Assembly (NCBI RefSeq): GCF_903915725.1
Contig: NZ_CAIWTY010000029.1
Location: forward strand, 1-64,000
Length of the DNA stretch: 64,000 nucleotides
Reading direction: 5' to 3'
From: an uncultured Rhodopila sp.
GTDB taxonomy: Bacteria > Pseudomonadota > Alphaproteobacteria > Acetobacterales > Acetobacteraceae
Numbering within the stretch: the first letter of the stretch is position 1; each line of letters opens with the position of its first letter. A model generated the notes under the pieces. The model worked only from the letters and a program-made list of their open reading frames with translations, ran no database searches and had not been told where the DNA came from. This document shows positions 51,400 through 61,086 of this stretch, piece by piece. A program made the position numbers and the translations under genes.

Positions 51400-54300
51400 C
51401 GGAAAATTCCGCCGGTTCGCGCTGCACCAACATAAGCGCCGCGGTCTCATAGACCAGGTTCGGCTCCAGGAACCGCAAACAGGAAAGCGAGCGCGGGCAA
51501 TCCTCGGCCTTCGCCAGATAGCAGGGGCTGCAGGTCATATTTCGCCGCAACGCCACGGCGTTCACGCCGATGGGCCCCCACTCGACGGGATCGACGACAC
51601 CGGAATGGATGCCGATGGTGGCGATGCCGATGGCGCTGGCGATGTGCTTGGGCCCGCTGTCGTTGCCGATATACAGCACGCAATTCTTCAGCAACCGCGG
51701 CAGGTCCGCCAGCTTGGTCCTGCCGGCCAGGGTCGCCATCCGGTCCGGATACAATCCGCTCTGCAGCAGCGCGTTGGCGATTTCGACCTCGTCCGGGCCG
51801 CCGACGAGCAGGATGTTGACGTCGTGCTTCTCGATCAGCAGGTCCATCAGGGCCGAGAAATGCTCAGTCGGCCACTGCTTGGTGATGTTGCCTGCGCCCG
51901 GATGGATGGCGACGACCGGCCTGGCGAACAGCGCCCGCGCCTCCTCCGGAATCTCGGTCAGCGGCATCGGTGCCGGCTCGGGCTGCATGACGGCGCGGTC
52001 GTTGTCGGTGGCATGGCCGATGGCGTCGATCAGGCCAACCAGATCGTCGACGACGTGGCTGCGCTTGCGCTGCAGGGTCCGGTCGCCGTCCCAGTCCAGT
52101 GCTATGTCGAGGAACGGGTATTGGCCGAGATGGTCGAAACCGGCGAGGAAGCGCGCGCCGGTATATTTCAGCACGTCCCGGGTCGACGGATGCTTGCGCA
52201 GATCAACCGCCAGGTCGAACCGGTGCGGCCTGAGCTGCTGACCCAATTCGACGTAGTCGTCCACGGTCAGTTCGCGTTCGCCAAGCTGCGAGCGGGCATG
52301 GAAGAAGGCAAACGGAATGAACGCGTCGATCGACGGCTCCAGCGAGATGAAGGCCTGCGAGGCCGGCCCGGCCAGAACCGTCAGATGGGCATGCGGGAAC
52401 ATCGCCTTCAGCCGCCGTATCGGCGGCAGCGCGGTGACGAAATCGCCGATATGATCGAGCTTGACCACCAGGATGCGCTCGATCTCCGGCCGATGGAACA
52501 GCGGCGTGCCGCAGGCCACCCATTGGACCGGCTCGTCGTCGGGCCGGTAATCGTCGTTATGCCGCGACAGCCGCGGGTTGAAATACGGGTCGCCCGCAGC
52601 GAAGGTCGTCTTCCAGGCGGCGTCGAAATGCGTCAGGTCGAACACGTCCTTCATGCCCGCCCGGCTGGCGAGCTCGTAATGAATAAGCGACGCATAAGGC
52701 GTGAACACGGTCAGCAGGCCGGCGCGGTGCGCCCGCAGGCAAAAATCGAGGTCGTTGTTGGTGATCTGGTGCGCCTCATCGAAGCCGCCAAGCCGCTCGA
52801 ACACCTCCCGGCGCACCAGCATGCAGGCACCGGTGACGGCGATGACGTTGCGCTGCGTCAGATTGAGGCCGAAGTAGCAGGGGTCGTCATGGGCGGCGAA
52901 ACGGAACGCATGGCGGCCGATGCCGTTATTGGCCAGGAACATGCCTGCATGCTGGACCTTGCCATCGCGGTACAGCAACTGCGGCCCGGCGATGCCGACT
53001 TCCGGCCGCTGCGCATGCTCCAGCAGCGCGTCCAGCCAGCCTTCCTCGGTAATCTCCATGTCATCGTTAAGAAACAAAAAGTAGTCGCCGTCGGCCGCCT
53101 CGGTGGCGCGGTTGTTGAAGATCGACCAGTTGAACGTGCCCGGAATATCGACGATCTTGTCGGCGTGCAGAGGCAGCCAGGTTTTGCACTTGTCCGATAC
53201 TGGGATGTTGTCGATGACGATGATCTCGAAGTTCCGGTAGGCGGTCTTGGTACGCATCGTCGCAATGATGGTTTCGATGTAGCCGCTCGCCGCGCAGGTC
53301 GGGATGATGATCGAGACCTTGCCCTTCGACAGCAGATCCCGGCGGACCCGCCAGGTGCCGTGGATCGGGGAGGCGATCACCTCCCCGGCGATGCCGCGGC
53401 GCTCCAGCACGCGCTCCAGCGCCGAACGCTCCTGCTCCGGCGTATCCGGATACGCGACGCCGCGCTGGCATAGCAGCTTCGGCACATGTTGGACGGAAGC
53501 CGCCAGTTCGGTGCATCGCAGCACCAGATCATACTCGCCGCGTGAGACCAGAGAGGCGGCCGACGCGTCGGTCTGCGCCAGCAGCGCGGCGGTCGCGACC
53601 CACGGCCGCCCGAAGTAGTTGGTGGACAGTAGCAGGTCGGGCGAGAAATCCGGCTTGAAGAATGGTTCCCTCTCGCCGCTGACCGGACTGAGCCGCACCT
53701 CATCGCCATACAGCAAATCGGCTTCCGGATGCACGCCGCCGGCAACCGCCAGTTCGAGCAGTGCATCGGCCCCGGGTTCATCGCCAGGCAACAGGAACGC
53801 GTGCAGCACGCCGCGTCCGTCCCGCGCCCGCGCGAATGGCTCGGTCCAGGCGTCGCTGTCGGAGGGGCTGACAACGGTAAAGCGGCCGGCGAGATGGGCG
53901 AACTCCTCGCCGATGAGGTCCCGTACGGCCGAGGCGGTATCGTCATCGTCAGCGAGAACCAGGGCGCTCCATTCGGGATAAGGCTGCGTGCGCAGGGCAT
54001 CGAACGTGGCCCGGAGCAGCTTGCGGTCGATTGCGGGGTTCTGGCGCAGGACGAACCGGAAGGCCGGCCGGTAATCCATGCCGGCCAGGAATGCCAGCAT
54101 CATGTCCGCCTCCACCCGCGGCACCCGCCGGCGGATACCGGTCAGGTCCTGCTGATCCTCGGACTTCTTGACCGTGATGCCGAACTCGCGGCTCAAGGTC
54201 TCGCCGCTGTTGGCCAGGACCTGCAGTCTGACCGTATGGTCGCCGTCCTTCAAACTGCGCGGCGGACAGTGGAAGGCATAGCCGGCACGCAACGAATTCG

Positions 54301-55945
54301 GCCATTCCGGGAATGCCGCTCCGACGTCCTGGCGAGCCAGTCCATAATGCGCGTCGCCGAGCCGCTGATCGTCCAGGAACACCTCGAATTTCGCGATGCC
54401 CGAGCGGGTCAGCAACCAGCCGTCAATGGTGAGCCGTCCCGTGACCGTGGCCGATGCGTTGCCATTCGTCAGCCCGGGCGAGTCGAGTTCGAAGCGGAAT
54501 TCCGCGGCTTGTTCAGGCGTGGGCTCGCTGACCGGGGCTGCCGCCGGGGGCGCCGCCAGCAGCGGCTGCGGGACTTCCGGCAGCGCCGCCGCAACGACGG
54601 TCATGTCCTTGCGCTGCTGTTCGTTACGCGTGTTGTAAACGACGACGCTGACCTGATATTCGCCCGAGATCCGGTCACGAATCTTGCGTTCGAACCTGAA
54701 ACCCGACAGGTGCCCCGCCGGGATACTTGGGAAAGTCCTGCCGACATCGGGACGTTCGAATCCATAGGCGGCCAGGCCGACTTCCTCGCCGTCCAGCAGC
54801 ACGCGCACCCTCGCGATACCTGCCCCGCTGACCGCCCAACCGTTCAAAGACAACGTTCCGTCGCCTCCGAGTTGGGCTTCGTCGCAATACATGTCTATCT
54901 GGCCGGTCTCTTGCGCGCTCGGCGGCGCAGGCGGCGACACGCCGAGCGCAGCGGGAGCGTCCGCTATGGGCGGAGGGCCTGCGGACTGCCGGGCGCCCGG
55001 CTGCGACCGCTCGTCCGGCTTTTCGTTCCGTCTCGGCCCGACTGCCCGGATCGTCCTTGCGGGCCCCGAATAGCGTCTGGGCGAACGTTCGACCGGAATG
55101 GCGCCTTCATGGCCATACCCGTTGGCGCAGATCACCTGCACTCTTACAGTATCAAAGGCCGGTTCGGCTTCATCCAGTGCCGCTCTGAAGGAGAAGCCTG
55201 ACAGGCTGGCGTTCGGGTATCCACTGAACGCGGCCGCGACATCTTCGCGGTCTTCGCCGAAATCGGCATCCCCGAGGTGGTCCTGGCCACCGAATATCTC
55301 CACCGCGAGGACCGGCGCCAACGAGATCGCCCAGCCGCGGACCGACAGAAAATCGTCGCCGTCGATCACGGCCCGCTCGATGTACATCACAACGTAGGGC
55401 CTGCCGCCGCCACCCTCAGTCGCGGAGCGCGACGGGCCCGACACGAAGGAAACCGGCGGTTCGGCGAGCGGATCGAGATCGATCTCGAAGTCTTCCCGAT
55501 ATTCCAGTCCGTCATCCGTAAGCGCAATGACCTGGAAGGCGCATCGTTCCGGCACGCCGAGCGGCTGGCGCGGCAGGTTGAAGCGGAACGCCCGATGCCG
55601 GCCAGGCGAACCGTCCGTGGCGGTTCCTCTGGCTGCCCGCTCGGCCTGGCCGTAGAAGGAGACGCCGGTGACCTGGTCGCCGATCTGCAGCCTGGTTTCC
55701 GCCAGCGGCGCATCGCTGACGACCCGGCCGGAAATCGTGATGTCAAAACGGTTCCGAATAAAGCCGCCGGCAACCGCGGGATCGATCTCAATCCGAACGG
55801 CCGGATCGGACGATTCACCAGCCCCGGACGCGGCATGGAGCGGCGTCGCGGCAACCGGCATGCCGTTGCCGCTCATCGCGTCTTCCCCGCTATCCGCTGG
55901 CGGTTCAGCGGCTATCTCGTCCAACGCCGGGCGGTTGTGCGTCAT
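51392..55945 (-). CDS. giant multidomain glycosyltransferase (beta-sandwich repeats + GT2 + GT9)
   Basis: 1517 residues, no membrane segments. The first about 600 hold four beta-sandwich repeats; three share a clear signature, LGDADFGEDREDVAAAF, VGLAAYGFERPDVGRTF and LGDAHYGLARQDVGAAF, each then followed by LSGF/LRAGY. A GT2 region follows (ADLLYGDEVRL, FKPDFSPDLLLSTNYFG, then from about 870 VSIIIPTCAASGYIETI and LFLNDDMEITEEGWLDALLE). From about 1157 comes a GT9 heptosyltransferase-like domain (ILVVKLDHIGDFVTALPPIR, NDSGPKHIASAIG). It probably builds a heptose-containing surface glycan in the cytoplasm. hldE, making ADP-heptose, lies just upstream in divergent orientation. Confidence 0.87.
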   Translation of the reverse strand: MTHNRPALDEIAAEPPADSGEDAMSGNGMPVAATPLHAASGAGESSDPAVRIEIDPAVAGGFIRNRFDITISGRVVSDAPLAETRLQIGDQVTGVSFYGQAERAARGTATDGSPGRHRAFRFNLPRQPLGVPERCAFQVIALTDDGLEYREDFEIDLDPLAEPPVSFVSGPSRSATEGGGGRPYVVMYIERAVIDGDDFLSVRGWAISLAPVLAVEIFGGQDHLGDADFGEDREDVAAAFSGYPNASLSGFSFRAALDEAEPAFDTVRVQVICANGYGHEGAIPVERSPRRYSGPARTIRAVGPRRNEKPDERSQPGARQSAGPPPIADAPAALGVSPPAPPSAQETGQIDMYCDEAQLGGDGTLSLNGWAVSGAGIARVRVLLDGEEVGLAAYGFERPDVGRTFPSIPAGHLSGFRFERKIRDRISGEYQVSVVVYNTRNEQQRKDMTVVAAALPEVPQPLLAAPPAAAPVSEPTPEQAAEFRFELDSPGLTNGNASATVTGRLTIDGWLLTRSGIAKFEVFLDDQRLGDAHYGLARQDVGAAFPEWPNSLRAGYAFHCPPRSLKDGDHTVRLQVLANSGETLSREFGITVKKSEDQQDLTGIRRRVPRVEADMMLAFLAGMDYRPAFRFVLRQNPAIDRKLLRATFDALRTQPYPEWSALVLADDDDTASAVRDLIGEEFAHLAGRFTVVSPSDSDAWTEPFARARDGRGVLHAFLLPGDEPGADALLELAVAGGVHPEADLLYGDEVRLSPVSGEREPFFKPDFSPDLLLSTNYFGRPWVATAALLAQTDASAASLVSRGEYDLVLRCTELAASVQHVPKLLCQRGVAYPDTPEQERSALERVLERRGIAGEVIASPIHGTWRVRRDLLSKGKVSIIIPTCAASGYIETIIATMRTKTAYRNFEIIVIDNIPVSDKCKTWLPLHADKIVDIPGTFNWSIFNNRATEAADGDYFLFLNDDMEITEEGWLDALLEHAQRPEVGIAGPQLLYRDGKVQHAGMFLANNGIGRHAFRFAAHDDPCYFGLNLTQRNVIAVTGACMLVRREVFERLGGFDEAHQITNNDLDFCLRAHRAGLLTVFTPYASLIHYELASRAGMKDVFDLTHFDAAWKTTFAAGDPYFNPRLSRHNDDYRPDDEPVQWVACGTPLFHRPEIERILVVKLDHIGDFVTALPPIRRLKAMFPHAHLTVLAGPASQAFISLEPSIDAFIPFAFFHARSQLGERELTVDDYVELGQQLRPHRFDLAVDLRKHPSTRDVLKYTGARFLAGFDHLGQYPFLDIALDWDGDRTLQRKRSHVVDDLVGLIDAIGHATDNDRAVMQPEPAPMPLTEIPEEARALFARPVVAIHPGAGNITKQWPTEHFSALMDLLIEKHDVNILLVGGPDEVEIANALLQSGLYPDRMATLAGRTKLADLPRLLKNCVLYIGNDSGPKHIASAIGIATIGIHSGVVDPVEWGPIGVNAVALRRNMTCSPCYLAKAEDCPRSLSCLRFLEPNLVYETAALMLVQREPAEFSDG

Positions 55946-56051
55946 GCCGACAAATGTCCCAGGATATCACACGGGGCGGCCATCGCCCTCGGCCCCGGGG
56001 CGCCGAACACAGGCTGTTGGCCGTGCCCGGCGCGTGACCCGGGGGTCGGGA

Positions 56052-56447
56052 TCACAAGCCGAACGGAAGCCGCCCTTCGCTATAGCCGTCCTTATCGAAA
56101 TGCTCCTGCGCCGACGTAACAATGCCGGTGCGGATGCTTTCCGCGACATCGGGATTCTCCGCCAGATACCACTTCTCATCAATCACGATGGGAAACGGCC
56201 GGCGCCCTTCGAAATAGCCGTCGTCGACGAAATGCTGCCGCGCAGAGCGGACGCTACCCTCCTTGATGGCCTGCCCGATATCTTCGTAGGTGCGGACGTA
56301 CCAAGCTTCGTCGACCTCGATCCCGCGGATCAAGGTCTTGAGAAGCTTTACAAAATCCTCATAGGACACGTTGACCCGGAGTTCTCCCCGCACCGTGGAG
56401 ATCTCGATCGAGCGGCGAATCAATTCAAACGGCGGGAGATATTTCAC
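56052..56447 (-). CDS. small WY-x-PDV / HF-xx-G-xx-EGR repeat protein
   Basis: 131 residues. Two copies of a about 45-residue motif: VDEAWYVRTYEDIGQAIKEG with ARQHFVDDGYFEGRRPF, and IDEKWYLAENPDVAESIRTG with AQEHFDKDGYSEGRLPF. This motif is often found attached to glycosyltransferases and surface-glycan proteins; its function is not established. It precedes the giant glycosyltransferase by 106 bases on the same strand, likely as its partner. Confidence 0.75.
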   Translation of the reverse strand: MKYLPPFELIRRSIEISTVRGELRVNVSYEDFVKLLKTLIRGIEVDEAWYVRTYEDIGQAIKEGSVRSARQHFVDDGYFEGRRPFPIVIDEKWYLAENPDVAESIRTGIVTSAQEHFDKDGYSEGRLPFGL

Positions 56448-56622
56448 GGGCTCTCCTTCAGAAATGGAACACGCAGGCTACTGCGACATCGATACGGCAC
56501 CTCCATAGCGATTTCGTGACCCCGATGGAACAGTGTTGTGGTTGTTTTTTTGCGCGTGCAGCACTTCCCGCATCCTGCTATTGGATCGATACTCGCCATC
56601 GTCAACGCTCGAGGATCGCCGC

Positions 56623-58131
56623 ATGACCACCACACTGGCGGACGCAGGCCGGATGCTGCCGCCCACCGACATTGAACTCGCCGCCGTCGTCCGGAACTTT
56701 CATTCTGCGCGCGTGCTGGTCATCGGCGACATCATCCTCGATCGCTACGTCACCGGCGCGGTTCACCGGCTGTCCCCCGAAGCGCCCATCCCGGTGCTGC
56801 GGCCTTCAGACGATCGCTCCACGCTCGGCGGCGCGGCCAACGTGGCGCTCAACATCGCCACCCTCGGCGGCCAGGCCATCCTTGTCGGCGTTATCGGCAA
56901 CGACCCCGCAGGGACCGAAGTGGAACGGCTGGTCGGGACGACGCGCGGCGTGACCGCCGCTCTGGTCCGGGTTTCCAACCGGCCAACCACCGCGAAGACA
57001 CGGTTCATGACCGGATCCCATCAGCTCCTGCGGCTGGATGAGGAAACCACGGCTCCGCTCGATGCCGGCGGTTCGGCGGCGCTGTTGGAAGCCGTGCAGG
57101 CGAGCCTGGACGGTGCGGATGTCGTGGTCCTGTCGGACTACGCCAAGGGCGTTTTGTGCGACGGCGTCCTGGACTCGATCCTGGCGCTGGCCGCCCGCGA
57201 CGGCCGGATCGTCATAGCAGACCCGAAGCGGCCGGATTTCGCTGCCTATCGCGGCGCCACGATCCTGACCCCGAATGAGCATGAAGTGCGGCTGGCCACC
57301 CGCATAGAAGCGGATCAGGACACCGAGGCCGATCGCGCCGGCAAGATGGCCTTGCAGGCGACCGGCGGTGAGGCGGTGCTGGTGACACGCTCGGCGAGGG
57401 GCCTGACATTGGTTCGCCGCGACGCGGACGCGCTGCATCTGCCGACGCGTGCGCGAGAGGTTGCGGATGTTTCGGGCGCCGGGGACACGCTGGTTGCGGC
57501 GCTCGCGGTCGCGCTGGGCGCCGGTGCCGGGTTGCCGGAAGCCGCCATGCTGGCCAATGCGACCGCCGGGATTTCCGTCGGCAAGCAGGGAACGGCGACG
57601 GTGTCGCGGCAGGAACTGCTCGATGAGTTGCATCTCGCCGATCTGGTGCAAACCGACCGCAAGGTAGCCAGCCTGGAGGATGCTATCGAGAAGGTCGCCG
57701 ATTGGCACGCACGCGGGCAGAAGGTCGGATTTGCGAATGGCTGCTTCGACCTGATCCATCCCGGCCATGTCCGCCTGCTCAGCGAAGCGCGCGCCGCCTG
57801 CGATCGGCTGATCGTCGCCCTGAACACCGACGCGTCTGTCAAGCGGCTGAAAGGACCGACGCGGCCGCTCCAAAACGAAATGGCGCGTGCCACCGTGATG
57901 GCTTCGATGGCGCCGGTTGATCTGGTCATCCTGTTCGATGAGGACACGCCGCTGGAGGCGATCAAGGCGCTGCGGCCGGACGTGCTGGTGAAGGGGTCGG
58001 ACTACACCGTCGACCAGGTGGTCGGAGGCGACCTTGTCCGTAACTGGGGCGGCAAGGTGGTGCTGGTGACATTGCGCGAAGGGCACAGCACCACCGGGAC
58101 GATCCGGCGGATGTCCACGCCGGAGCCGTAG
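56623..58131 (+). CDS. hldE: bifunctional heptose-7-phosphate kinase / heptose-1-phosphate adenylyltransferase HldE
   Basis: 502 residues from ATG 56623, with GAGGA upstream. The N-terminal ribokinase-fold domain (to about 340) has VLVIGDIILDRYVTGAVHRL, STLGGAANVALNIATLGGQA and VADVSGAGDTLVAALAVALG. The C-terminal nucleotidyltransferase domain begins near 369 with FANGCFDLIHPGHVRLLSEA. It makes the activated ADP-heptose precursor for LPS core. It is divergent from the glycan genes across 175 bases. Confidence 0.95.
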   Translation: MTTTLADAGRMLPPTDIELAAVVRNFHSARVLVIGDIILDRYVTGAVHRLSPEAPIPVLRPSDDRSTLGGAANVALNIATLGGQAILVGVIGNDPAGTEVERLVGTTRGVTAALVRVSNRPTTAKTRFMTGSHQLLRLDEETTAPLDAGGSAALLEAVQASLDGADVVVLSDYAKGVLCDGVLDSILALAARDGRIVIADPKRPDFAAYRGATILTPNEHEVRLATRIEADQDTEADRAGKMALQATGGEAVLVTRSARGLTLVRRDADALHLPTRAREVADVSGAGDTLVAALAVALGAGAGLPEAAMLANATAGISVGKQGTATVSRQELLDELHLADLVQTDRKVASLEDAIEKVADWHARGQKVGFANGCFDLIHPGHVRLLSEARAACDRLIVALNTDASVKRLKGPTRPLQNEMARATVMASMAPVDLVILFDEDTPLEAIKALRPDVLVKGSDYTVDQVVGGDLVRNWGGKVVLVTLREGHSTTGTIRRMSTPEP

Positions 58132-58234
58132 CGGCTTCACGCCGTCCCGGCCCGGTGTGTCCCCGAAGCCGGCATGACAACATCGCAGGAGGAGGCGCTT
58201 CGAAGGCTTTTGCCGAAGCGCCCGCGCCCCCATC

Positions 58235-58260
58235 GTCATAGCCGGGTGCCCGGCCATGAC
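58235..58260. repeat. palindromic element of the CATGAC-ended family
   Basis: GTCATAGCCGGG, loop TG, CCCGGCCATGAC, nearly perfect, 104 bases after hldE. A related degenerate unit (CGACGGGCCACGCCCGGCCACGACG, in parts) follows at about 58298-58322. May also serve as hldE terminator. Confidence 0.55.
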
Positions 58261-58343
58261 CGAAAGACGGAAGCCGTACTCCCTTGTCCTGATAGCGACG
58301 GGCCACGCCCGGCCACGACGATAAGGAAGCAGGGTTGCCGACC

Positions 58344-59435
58344 ATGCCATCGCTTCTCCCCGCCCTCGCCGAACTGGTGCCCTGGATGCAAAGCCGGGCG
58401 GACGCGCTTGACCGCGACGCCGCGTTCCCGGCCGAGGACGTCGCGCGCCTGCATCGTCTCGGCGCGCTGACCCTTCCCCTTCCGGTCGCGGCCAAGGCCC
58501 GGGACGATGACCTTGCCGGCACGCTCGCGTCGATGCTGGTCCTGATCGGGCAGGGCAACCTTTCCGTCGGCCGTGTCGTTGAGGCCCATATCAACACCAT
58601 GCATCTGGTCGCCCGGTTCGGCACCGAAGCACAGCAGGCGGACGTAATGGCGACCGCGCGGGACGGCGGCCTGTTCGGGCTTTGGGTAACCGACCCCCCG
58701 GACGGCGGACTGCACATGCGGCGTTCCGGCGACAGGATCGTGCTCAGTGGCGCCAAACAGTTTTGCTCCAGTGCCGGGCAGGCGGCCGGCGCTCTGGTCA
58801 CCGCCCGGGACGAGGACGGCGCCACAAGAATGCTGGTCCTGCGTCTCGGCGCCGGCGAAACGGTGAAACCCCTCCCGTCGCCGCTGCAAGGCATGCGCGC
58901 GGCGGTCACCGGCGCGGTTGATTTTTCCGGATTTGAAACGTCCGCCGGCGCGATTCTCGGCGAGCCGGGTGATTATCTGCGCGAACCCGATTTCTCCGCC
59001 GGCGCTTGGCGCGGTTCGGCGGTCGCGGCCGGCGGGCTGATTGCCTTGCTGGACCTGGCGGTGGCCCAGCTTCGCGGTTCGGGGCGCTGGGACAATCCGC
59101 ACAGCCGGGCCCGCATCGGCGAGGCGATGATCGCCCGCGAAACCAGCCGGCACTGGGTCCGCTCCACCGCGCGGCTCGCCGAGGACCCCGAGGCCGATGC
59201 CGCGCATCGCGTCGCGACGGTGGGTTTGGCGCGCATCGCGGTGGAGACCGCCTGCCTCGATGCGATGCGGCTGGTGCAGCGCTCGCTCGGCCTGTCGGCG
59301 TTCCGGCAGGGCAACCCGGTCGAGCGGATCTGCCGCGACCTGTCCACCTATCTGCGCCAGCCCGCGCCGGATGAGGTTTTGACGGAGGCCGCTGCGTGGT
59401 TCGCCTGCAACCCCGGCGTGTCGGCCGTGGCATGA
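58344..59435 (+). CDS. acyl-CoA dehydrogenase family protein
   Basis: 363 residues from ATG 58344 (AGGAAGC upstream). Acyl-CoA dehydrogenase fold: N-terminal helices ALDRDAAFPAEDVARLHRLG, mid-domain FGLWVTDPPDGGLHMRRSGD and IVLSGAKQFCSSAGQAAGAL, C-terminal helices LARIAVETACLDAMRLVQRS. The catalytic Glu was not identified with certainty. Its stop overlaps the PIG-L gene (ATGA), which overlaps the methyltransferase gene. This tight trio points to a shared pathway on an acylated or amino-sugar compound rather than fatty-acid degradation (inference). Confidence 0.82.
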   Translation: MPSLLPALAELVPWMQSRADALDRDAAFPAEDVARLHRLGALTLPLPVAAKARDDDLAGTLASMLVLIGQGNLSVGRVVEAHINTMHLVARFGTEAQQADVMATARDGGLFGLWVTDPPDGGLHMRRSGDRIVLSGAKQFCSSAGQAAGALVTARDEDGATRMLVLRLGAGETVKPLPSPLQGMRAAVTGAVDFSGFETSAGAILGEPGDYLREPDFSAGAWRGSAVAAGGLIALLDLAVAQLRGSGRWDNPHSRARIGEAMIARETSRHWVRSTARLAEDPEADAAHRVATVGLARIAVETACLDAMRLVQRSLGLSAFRQGNPVERICRDLSTYLRQPAPDEVLTEAAAWFACNPGVSAVA

Positions 59436-60169
59436 GAATCGCCCGGGATTTCCACGAGGCCTGGCGCACGCTGCCCTTCGGCGACCCGGACGACATCATC
59501 GGCAGCGGAACGTGCCTGGTGCTGGCGCCTCATCCGGATGACGAAAGCCTCGGTTGCGGCGGCCTGATCGCGGCCTGCATTGCCGCCGGGCGGCCTCCGT
59601 TGGTGGCGATCCTGACGGATGGCGCCGGATCACATCCGCGGTCCGGCGCCTTTCCGCCGGAACGGCTACGGGCGGTGCGGGCGCAGGAGGCGCGGCAGGC
59701 CGTGGCCGAGCTGGGACTGCCGGAGGAGCGCCTGGCATTCCTGGATCAGCGCGACACGGGGGCGCCGCATGACGGTCCGGCCTTCGACGCCGTGGTGGCG
59801 AAGCTTCTGGCGCTGGTCGAAGGCGAGGCTGCGTGCACAGCCATCCTCGCGCCGTGGCGGTATGATCCGCACTGCGATCATCAGGCCGCATCCCTGCTGG
59901 CCGCCAGTGTGGCGAAGAAAGCGGGTATTCGGCATATCGCCTACCCGGTGTGGGGCTGGACGCTGCCGGACGACACCGCGATCCCGGAAGCCCCGGGCGC
60001 CGGCTGGCGGCTGAACATCGAGGCTTTTCTGCCGGCGAAGCAGAACGCGATCCGGGCCCACCAATCCCAGTTCGGCGGCCTGATCGACGACGACCCGACC
60101 GGCTTCCGCCTGCCTGAGGCGTTGCTTGCCTGCTTCGACAGCCCCTATGAGACATTCCTCCTGATATGA
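59432..60169 (+). CDS. PIG-L family deacetylase
   Basis: 245 residues from ATG 59432. The zinc motif is LVLAPHPDDESLGCGG, H34-P-D-D-E38, with the later histidine in YDPHCDHQAA. The family removes acetyl from GlcNAc-like groups of lipids or glycans. It overlaps the acyl-CoA dehydrogenase by 4 bases and the methyltransferase by 4 bases. Confidence 0.88.
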   Translation: MRIARDFHEAWRTLPFGDPDDIIGSGTCLVLAPHPDDESLGCGGLIAACIAAGRPPLVAILTDGAGSHPRSGAFPPERLRAVRAQEARQAVAELGLPEERLAFLDQRDTGAPHDGPAFDAVVAKLLALVEGEAACTAILAPWRYDPHCDHQAASLLAASVAKKAGIRHIAYPVWGWTLPDDTAIPEAPGAGWRLNIEAFLPAKQNAIRAHQSQFGGLIDDDPTGFRLPEALLACFDSPYETFLLI

Positions 60170-60741
60170 CCGAATCCCGCTCCGCCGCCCATTTTCAGAA
60201 GATTTACGACGCCAGCCCGGATCCCTGGGGGTTCGGCAGCGATCCTTATGAGCAGGACAAATACCGCCACACGCTTCAGGCGCTCGGCGATCGGCGGTTT
60301 GCCGCCGGGCTGGAGGTCGGCTGCTCCATTGGCGTCCTCACCCGGATGCTGGCGCCGCGCTGCGGTGCATTGCTGGGGATCGATCTGGTCGAACAACCGC
60401 TGGAGGCTGCCCGCGCCCGCTGCGCGGATCAGCCGACGGTGCGTTTTACGCGGATGCAGGTGCCACAGGCGTGGCCGGACGGGCGCTTTGACCTGATCGT
60501 CCTGTCGGAGGTGCTGTATTTCCTGACCGCGGCCGACATCGACTGGTGTGCGAGGCGGGTGCTAGACAGCCTGTTGCCGGGTGCGGTCGTTATTTTAGTG
60601 AATTGGCTCGGCCAGTCGGACGACCCTACCCACGGGGACGCCGCCGCGGACAGGTTCATTCATGCGACCATTGGTTTGCTGCGGGTTTCGCATCAGGACA
60701 GGCGGCGTGGATATCGGCTGGATGTATTAAGCTCGGTTTGA
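60166..60741 (+). CDS. NodS-like SAM-dependent methyltransferase
   Basis: 191 residues. The N-terminus FQKIYDASPDPWGFGSDPYE, QDKYRHTLQAL is the NodS-family opening. Motif I is LEVGCSIGVLTRMLAP (50-65), and LGIDLVEQPLEAARAR, FDLIVLSEVLYFL follow. NodS methylates the free amine left after deacetylation of a chitooligosaccharide. Pairing here with a PIG-L deacetylase suggests the same order of steps on another glycan. No nodulation genes are seen. Confidence 0.85.
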   Translation: MTESRSAAHFQKIYDASPDPWGFGSDPYEQDKYRHTLQALGDRRFAAGLEVGCSIGVLTRMLAPRCGALLGIDLVEQPLEAARARCADQPTVRFTRMQVPQAWPDGRFDLIVLSEVLYFLTAADIDWCARRVLDSLLPGAVVILVNWLGQSDDPTHGDAAADRFIHATIGLLRVSHQDRRRGYRLDVLSSV

Positions 60742-61086
60742 AAAGCGATTGTCATAGCTTTGACCGTGCGGATTTATACCGAATGGCATTGACTTTGACC
60801 GTTCGGCAGGCCGCCAGTATCGTCATGACGAGCCAAGGCCCCATGAGCGTTAAAATAGAGTCAAGCGCTCGCCGCTTCCCCTCGTCATGGCGGGCGAAGG
60901 CCCGCCATCCATGCCTTTGCCTGAACCCGCACTGCAAGGCGTGGATGGTGCGCCTCCGCGCACCATGACGTGGGACTAATGCAGCCGCCGCAGCACTATT
61001 TGAACGCCCATGGGGCGCAGGCCCGCCATGACGACTGAGCCGCCCGTGCCCATCGGTCATTCTCTACGGCGGTTGCTATTAACCGG
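60742..61086. other. 345-base gap with repeat copy C
   Basis: No gene supported. It holds a full copy of the dispersed palindromic repeat (60884-60968) and a degenerate half unit with GGCCCGCCATGACG at about 61015-61034. Between genes transcribed towards each other. Confidence 0.6.
60884..60968. repeat. dispersed palindromic repeat, copy C
   Basis: Left hairpin GGCGGGC-GAA-GGCCCGCC; right CAAGGCGTGGATGG then GGTGCGCCTCCGCGCACC and ATGACG. Compared with copy B the left stem has changed on both strands (GCCGAC/GTCGGC to GGCGGGC/GCCCGCC) while pairing is kept. Confidence 0.72.

Noticed and set aside
56806-58350. 514-codon minus-strand frame opposite hldE
   Set aside because: hldE has full kinase and nucleotidyltransferase motifs; the opposite frame has none.
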